From the IMG/VR virus record IMGVR_UViG_3300038461_000101, positions 1-64,000 of that record: a stretch of 64,000 bases of DNA; one strand, given 5' to 3'. This document shows, piece by piece, positions 62,801 through 64,000 of the stretch; positions within the stretch are counted from its first letter, which is position 1; each line of letters opens with the position of its first letter. The notes under the pieces are model-generated. The model was not told the DNA's origin. It ran no database searches and saw only the letters and a list, made by a program, of their open reading frames with translations. A program made the translations under genes and the position numbers. Origin of the DNA: a virus.

Positions 62801-64000
62801 GTATTTGTAGCCAAGACCACCTACTTTGGTAGGCACATCATAGCCAACCCCACCAATGTCAAGTGAAACCTTATCAATGCCAAGAGCACGAACAGCCCAT
62901 CCGGTTCGAGCAGTTATATCTCTGGCAACATCTTCAGTGGATACAGCATTGAGATCCGTCATTGGCACAGGAGCCCCGGTATCCTTGTGCATGAAGGCTG
63001 GAATAGTCATTGAGATTTGAGTTGGAGAAAATTTGGAAGATCCTGTTTTGAAGGTTAGTGGATCACCATTGATTGTTCCTGCACTATAGGTATGCCCAGG
63101 AAGGTATCGTTTCCCACGAATGTCCTTGATCTGAAGGGGACTGTTTGGACCAGCCAATGATCGTATATCTTCAATGGGAACATTGACTGGCTCAGTAGTA
63201 GGATACCCATATGTCTTTTCTCTTTGGGCTCCTGGCATGACCATCGCAAGACCACCACCACCAATGAATGTGGGGGTGAATAAGACATTTCCAATCTCAT
63301 TTACTCTTGGTTCGGCTTCTCCTGGAACTCTCAAAGTGGCAATTCCATAACTTGGAGCATATCGGTTCATGATGGGTTGAGGCTGGTTTTCAACCAGTTC
63401 ATCACGACCTTCGAGATGGATCCAGTGATAGGGTTTGGCTCCGCCACGACCATAATCAATGCTTGGAACGCCCACCATCTTTTCAGCATTTCGAAGACCA
63501 TAGACCATATCAGTGGTCGCATCATATTCACCAATGGGACTGAGGTTGGCTTTCTTATCCAATGCCATACCAATCCCACGAGCATCTTGCCAACGAACAC
63601 CAGGTGCATGAAGAGGATCTATGGGGCCATAGCCGGTCATCAATTTCATGTTCAGCATCTTGAGAGCATCCTGCTGCTCGTAGGGTGCCAATTTGGTTTG
63701 GTCAAATTTTTGGGTTACTACATTGATGCCCTGGACTTCCCTATTCTCAACCGCCTGGAAGGAGTTCCATGGAGTACGACTATATTTACGAGTGTTAAAC
63801 TCGGCATTTAGAGCAGTATTAGGACTTTCTCCTATACCCTTATAGAATGTTGTCCAGGCATTTTTGATAGAAGATGCAAGATTCTCCAAAGGTGTAGTGA
63901 TTTCATCTCGAACATCATTTTTGGAAAAATAAGTAAGGGTATGGGTGGATGGAATTACAACAGCACTACCACGTTCTTCCTGGTTCCCGATCATTGGCAC
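53804..64000 (-). CDS. Giant tail protein: RNAP-like N-part, tape-measure-like C-part, 5'-partial
   Basis: At least 3398 aa, open at the window edge (GTG at base 64000, so the N-terminus may lie beyond). Residues about 830-1110 carry an RNA-polymerase-like order of motifs: GRFGYLGALGPDEVWLPP (R844), MLRYPQGTELESI (R896), VGVGDFDYDPVVGAFV (952-956), then WYAQIGMGESYNIRRVV and FYQFPLDKTN. A Pro-rich linker spans about 1515-1640. After it come a GETIIPR motif, helical regions with hydrophobic stretches near 2120 and 2230, and a Gln-rich coiled coil at about 2900-3130. A mini-intein occupies 3157-3302. The end (CAAGGSVRPGGSAIVGD ... GGGFNVTPN) is typical of tape-measure C-termini. Tape measures set tail length and are ejected with the DNA. 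Confidence 0.85.
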   Translation of the reverse strand: MPMIGNQEERGSAVVIPSTHTLTYFSKNDVRDEITTPLENLASSIKNAWTTFYKGIGESPNTALNAEFNTRKYSRTPWNSFQAVENREVQGINVVTQKFDQTKLAPYEQQDALKMLNMKLMTGYGPIDPLHAPGVRWQDARGIGMALDKKANLSPIGEYDATTDMVYGLRNAEKMVGVPSIDYGRGGAKPYHWIHLEGRDELVENQPQPIMNRYAPSYGIATLRVPGEAEPRVNEIGNVLFTPTFIGGGGLAMVMPGAQREKTYGYPTTEPVNVPIEDIRSLAGPNSPLQIKDIRGKRYLPGHTYSAGTINGDPLTFKTGSSKFSPTQISMTIPAFMHKDTGAPVPMTDLNAVSTEDVARDITARTGWAVRALGIDKVSLDIGGVGYDVPTKVGGLGYKYSLTPTGERLKVPLGTGNLNVQYVTGEMKGGSAITEGILGYQSRSQLAGIFRSYSRQTEGDASNAAYKVSRWLGKSNETTDWEEIAQKFNAAGGGWKEPSEGLGLDVFQKVFVDVDMANEKQRRRNLFNLKSFGIGYLPNIEVPYGPTHPANLEFIQQITARSVRGKKPGATQADIDAVLNQFKTGGTIDVQAAAKALIGQEALGRSDMITLSQIASGHAMIARTALPRQLEFVHGHGANEELARSITAKFPEFASEMGLDVSKPIQHQGAQAKALTAASAFVSWQMGVSEGQTPAILPTSYIEVDQGKALAMAGIVGATGGGRNMTEETLDRMAGILDIKEGDNRLLYFPLSNTYDMNPLTVKELQFKGPTGEEIGGVTRTWGKGIEKLAQLQAFSGTAPEKLQEYGQTAVKGLFDQWRDIFQGGGEAYKAVHNRPMPTGWGGRFGYLGALGPDEVWLPPAERRKLLEAGGVRRKDMKQAMKELSMGGPLQGFMLRYPQGTELESIMGVNLLGDEEMRNRTGGKFMNQLLHSPEFKGALFVSQQFASVGVGDFDYDPVVGAFVMGGNAEQGKAFQELKNRQRLTTKGTFDIESKMFRPEQADLASGAVKAVNDLVDPNFNVIGETIKKAGWKKYGDVISAGLNSWYAQIGMGESYNIRRVVIPTMAASGYSEEAQSRIYAGMQSFYQFPLDKTNLGQETQGVGWAGAIAKSRFGLNERTGEAELIIGSNVVNERGRTNRMAIPLQTLDQPQVVNALGSIAAMMTTKIKVGGKGEGFEIASPEFLAQAFSYPGQESILQKKLEAADPSKDLSSQYLVAITNHINTLTGDPVNPDTGNLYSSKELAEHGLHRLADVSTELGQRQRKPFTQSMMSLPAFLPFVTAATRKAEGLEYQKPAPGSQEEKFLNESRIARNVFENKFHVEAITRAAGIINLLQRKVNVPAAMISKSIGDIPDSITRSQLITLANNYGIPYTLPEENTVVSAIDYKAHMYAQRAVSRGISPVDAYTYADQEIRDLITPFAEAKGMAPEAVLEELMGTYGARAATPMSPADAAVLADKKVEAQMGKTIQLLHKGANQLAKNALGQVTPTKVIESALRLTPLQGEVLASLPTGVPNQGLPPMGPPTTSTDLPIGTSGNGPTKSGHISDPAEYAKWLAEWKANQKAKRDAARQLPKTPTPLDGPDNFNWDDIPEIPFGDETAYPWPPKPESGGPEIPKWPKKSESGDKRFDTGGPIRPEDLHGRKDAEGHGDITVQAGETIIPRQGGRINFYGGEGDTIIGHFRTNEIPVFNNQNQRVSSYLAEPGSTTYNPDVEKVMLGNEASQIFRMSHGVAKDAIQAALAAIGMAGPVTDMGEDVTGTETVNRIQDILEAENLLPRTGNPPTTKEIVEGVGKGLGGPNALRLIGKLAPEAARIKTLANIKKKVIMGSVATSFADPIDISPSERAMIENTEAAEEAPGQLGHAINVGFGLQGVLGSITSNVEQLNQINNLVSGVGTGGQDFAKLNAAMAQRGLFNPGMGYQEKAQALQGILRTNPELAGVANAVVRMQSGLTGDVTKAALPDSFTQMAGTLKAIKGESGADVLSGSFEKRTQLNPAAQAAVDELQKTAVAHAAALRDDTKSVTQHAAAVKSTGEAFEKAQAALKGPLAESRLASNVATVAEISARTKANGGMITQADQGLLEQTSAEMQGDKAIAVNAAMSPFARFARKALGGFGLMYARSIAGIITEGVGYGAPEAQQAQQAMANYANGVLGANAPFVSPAAYAASQMAARYGGQTPQQMMDVWSAKNPTPMALGQSIFAGVAAAGASEFYLQSAFPKLAETNPGAGAKLGLAAALAVGVGSFVASAEARDTTSVGYAAARAMPGNNTNLTYGFMGSDIEAYFSTETAKIGTALGIQGSATKLAAIQQSSTMYKGATAALSETGTPSSFAKAMGFMASVGSPTEAAAALATNMVDKGYKGTQETLIAPATFMVQNPTAPLSQVGAQRMAEGYAQGVDYLGAYQNLLYGLGYPQAQITGTRNQPSLAATIVANQLNNEKVPMSMQEQKLFAAGAATLGNMPSLRWSEMGRLATSGTPSQAQMTQMNTWAQAWGGLDQTTTQYYQAASQKFTAQTMLGIPTGINPLDLAPMQQTIGAAQVMQNQANSYASLEARRDNLANTMGMQAATAGDAEMVAKIAAAFGPPTTTSGHESINGSPATTLSTPPLTITKTAATLGNTSVDLQKLKSDLAAKAAQGNKPSVSPGISEKDYFSKNPIPKSIMDVVNHVLKFANIGGERATAVPSSLSPQPSTRDNLINALNNNDIGITPPAVAPTAPLAGPEAIKRVQDVAPTGYTIPFQDYTMWEMISQKNPLGFGVAAAKYGINYNKMAPLPLMGGGTMPAYNLARTDVTPGGQLTGMAYGTSSLGILGGPSSSEMAGKIFGAGWENNPYMAAAAAGGSIKVQQTAIAKNYELAMAGVGVQQQGIAANLAFTTGVGLQNYAGLVNPQTGGNFGLNTGKVSWSIPGTGSFTSQGGGQWGIEDAQRALGIAQTQFGFGMQQKQINLQSSQFYQSMGLQAQGMALGRAQGTEEFGFNTAMAAQQFGFSQTMYKEQARFTSGRERRLGEMQQKENITEYNMQTSQRQTEFGYQKQQWALQEAQYKLQIKQFEETKQLQQQQLDKAKEFYAVQMDLELQSIKLARANFVEQQKLATESAGIAAQAAKDQKDLSTTELDLSTDAAKAAGAVALLDAGLVQAWKDIMKALGLPIPTDEGRLCCFLAGTKILMGDGSERAIEDVKLGDIVMGKNDHFEKEGVEVHGLIQPIREGIWTIKFASGQILNLTNDHPMYTRHGWKSIDPLASEKSYYGLDIIGGLEIGDEILTFEEGYESIIDMSYTEVEVPTYTMVVGGQHEYYAEKMLTHNSVKCAAGGSVRPGGSAIVGDSLSGIPTGYEELVTALPGGGFNVTPNSQLKGSSLNHSLSLARGTGGGNTPQVIQIFIGNEKIRDFIIRTVAQDLNN
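54095..54532 (-). other. Mini-intein (Hint domain) in giant tail protein
   Basis: 146 codons. Block A: C1-F-L-A-G-T-K-I. Block B: NLTNDHPMYT (T-x-x-H). Blocks F/G: HEYYAEKMLTHN followed by Ser+1. All splicing residues (Cys1, block-B Thr/His, penultimate His, terminal Asn, Ser+1) are present. No homing-endonuclease domain. Splicing would join ...GRLC to SVKCAAGG, rebuilding the conserved tape-measure end. Confidence 0.85.
59401..59412. repeat. TTCCAATTGGAA palindrome, copy 9
   Basis: Exact copy in the giant tail gene, read as Pro-Ile-Gly within the Pro-rich linker. Confidence 0.75.
60670..61485 (-). other. RNA-polymerase-like double-psi-barrel signature region
   Basis: Within the giant gene, in order on the - strand: GRF (61466-61474), RYP (61307-61315), DFDYD (61133-61147) and a later YQFPLDK (about 60730). 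In beta'-type, YonO/QDE-1-type and crAss-like phage RNA polymerases the same order occurs: a first barrel, R-x-P, then D-(F/Y)-D-x-D binding catalytic Mg. DFDYD replaces the common DFDGD. Confidence 0.5.

Noticed and set aside
1-64000. tRNA genes, CRISPR arrays, insertion sequences
   Set aside because: I saw no cloverleaf with a T-loop signature, no regularly spaced direct repeats and no transposase gene; the few gaps are too short.

Overview
The window looks like part of a large tailed dsDNA phage genome (or phage-plasmid). It is almost wall-to-wall coding. Genes are short and very often overlap by 1 to 50 bases (ATGA, TAATG and similar junctions). Strong Shine-Dalgarno sequences (AGGAGG, AAGGAG) precede most starts, and base composition is in the mid-40s % G+C by eye. 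The SD usage argues against a Bacteroidetes-type host; the host is otherwise unclear. No terminase large subunit, portal or capsid gene is visible, so the head genes lie outside the window.

Bases 2-38460 form a rightward (+) early or replication arm of about 90 small genes, with a single leftward exception (an HTH, small-terminase-like gene at 13244-13870). Recognisable functions are SSB (4067), an OGFr-like protein (6432), a DUF4326 protein (10935), a radical SAM enzyme (12460), a HIRAN protein (16043), a ParB-like protein (16940), a PD-(D/E)XK nuclease (20331), a CDP-glycerol-transferase-like GT-B protein (24193), a C5 DNA methyltransferase (25281), an AAA+ helicase loader (27740), a DnaB-like helicase core (28587), a DUF2227-like membrane protein (32834), an Mgm101/Rad52-type annealing protein (34616) and an SPL-type radical SAM protein (35930). 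More than twenty of the small proteins carry CxxC zinc-ribbon pairs, and one has a PARP-type zinc finger (508).

The arm ends in a non-coding segment, 38099-38417, bounded by a perfect 20-bp terminal helix with several internal hairpins. It is followed by a strong bidirectional terminator (38430-38461). I read it as a structured RNA of about 320 nt of no class I recognise.

Bases 38483-64000 form a leftward (-) lysis and tail arm. In transcription order (right to left) it holds a giant tail gene (over 3398 aa, open at the window edge), a small tail protein, four large tail, baseplate or receptor-binding proteins, a collagen-like fibre split by a -1 frameshift, a GT4 glycosyltransferase, a fibre with 57-aa repeats, a small protein, a papain-like peptidase, a GH25 lysozyme, an XhlA-like protein and a holin-like protein.

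Four things stand out. (1) The giant tail gene combines an N-terminal region with RNA-polymerase-like double-psi-barrel signatures (GRF, RYP and DFDYD in the expected order) with a tape-measure-like C-terminal region. (2) A 146-aa mini-intein sits just before the conserved tape-measure C-terminus. (3) The 12-bp palindrome TTCCAATTGGAA occurs nine times exactly across both arms, in all codon phases and in intergenic DNA, which suggests a genome-wide protein-binding site. (4) The terminal structured RNA. All functional readings are from sequence inspection alone.
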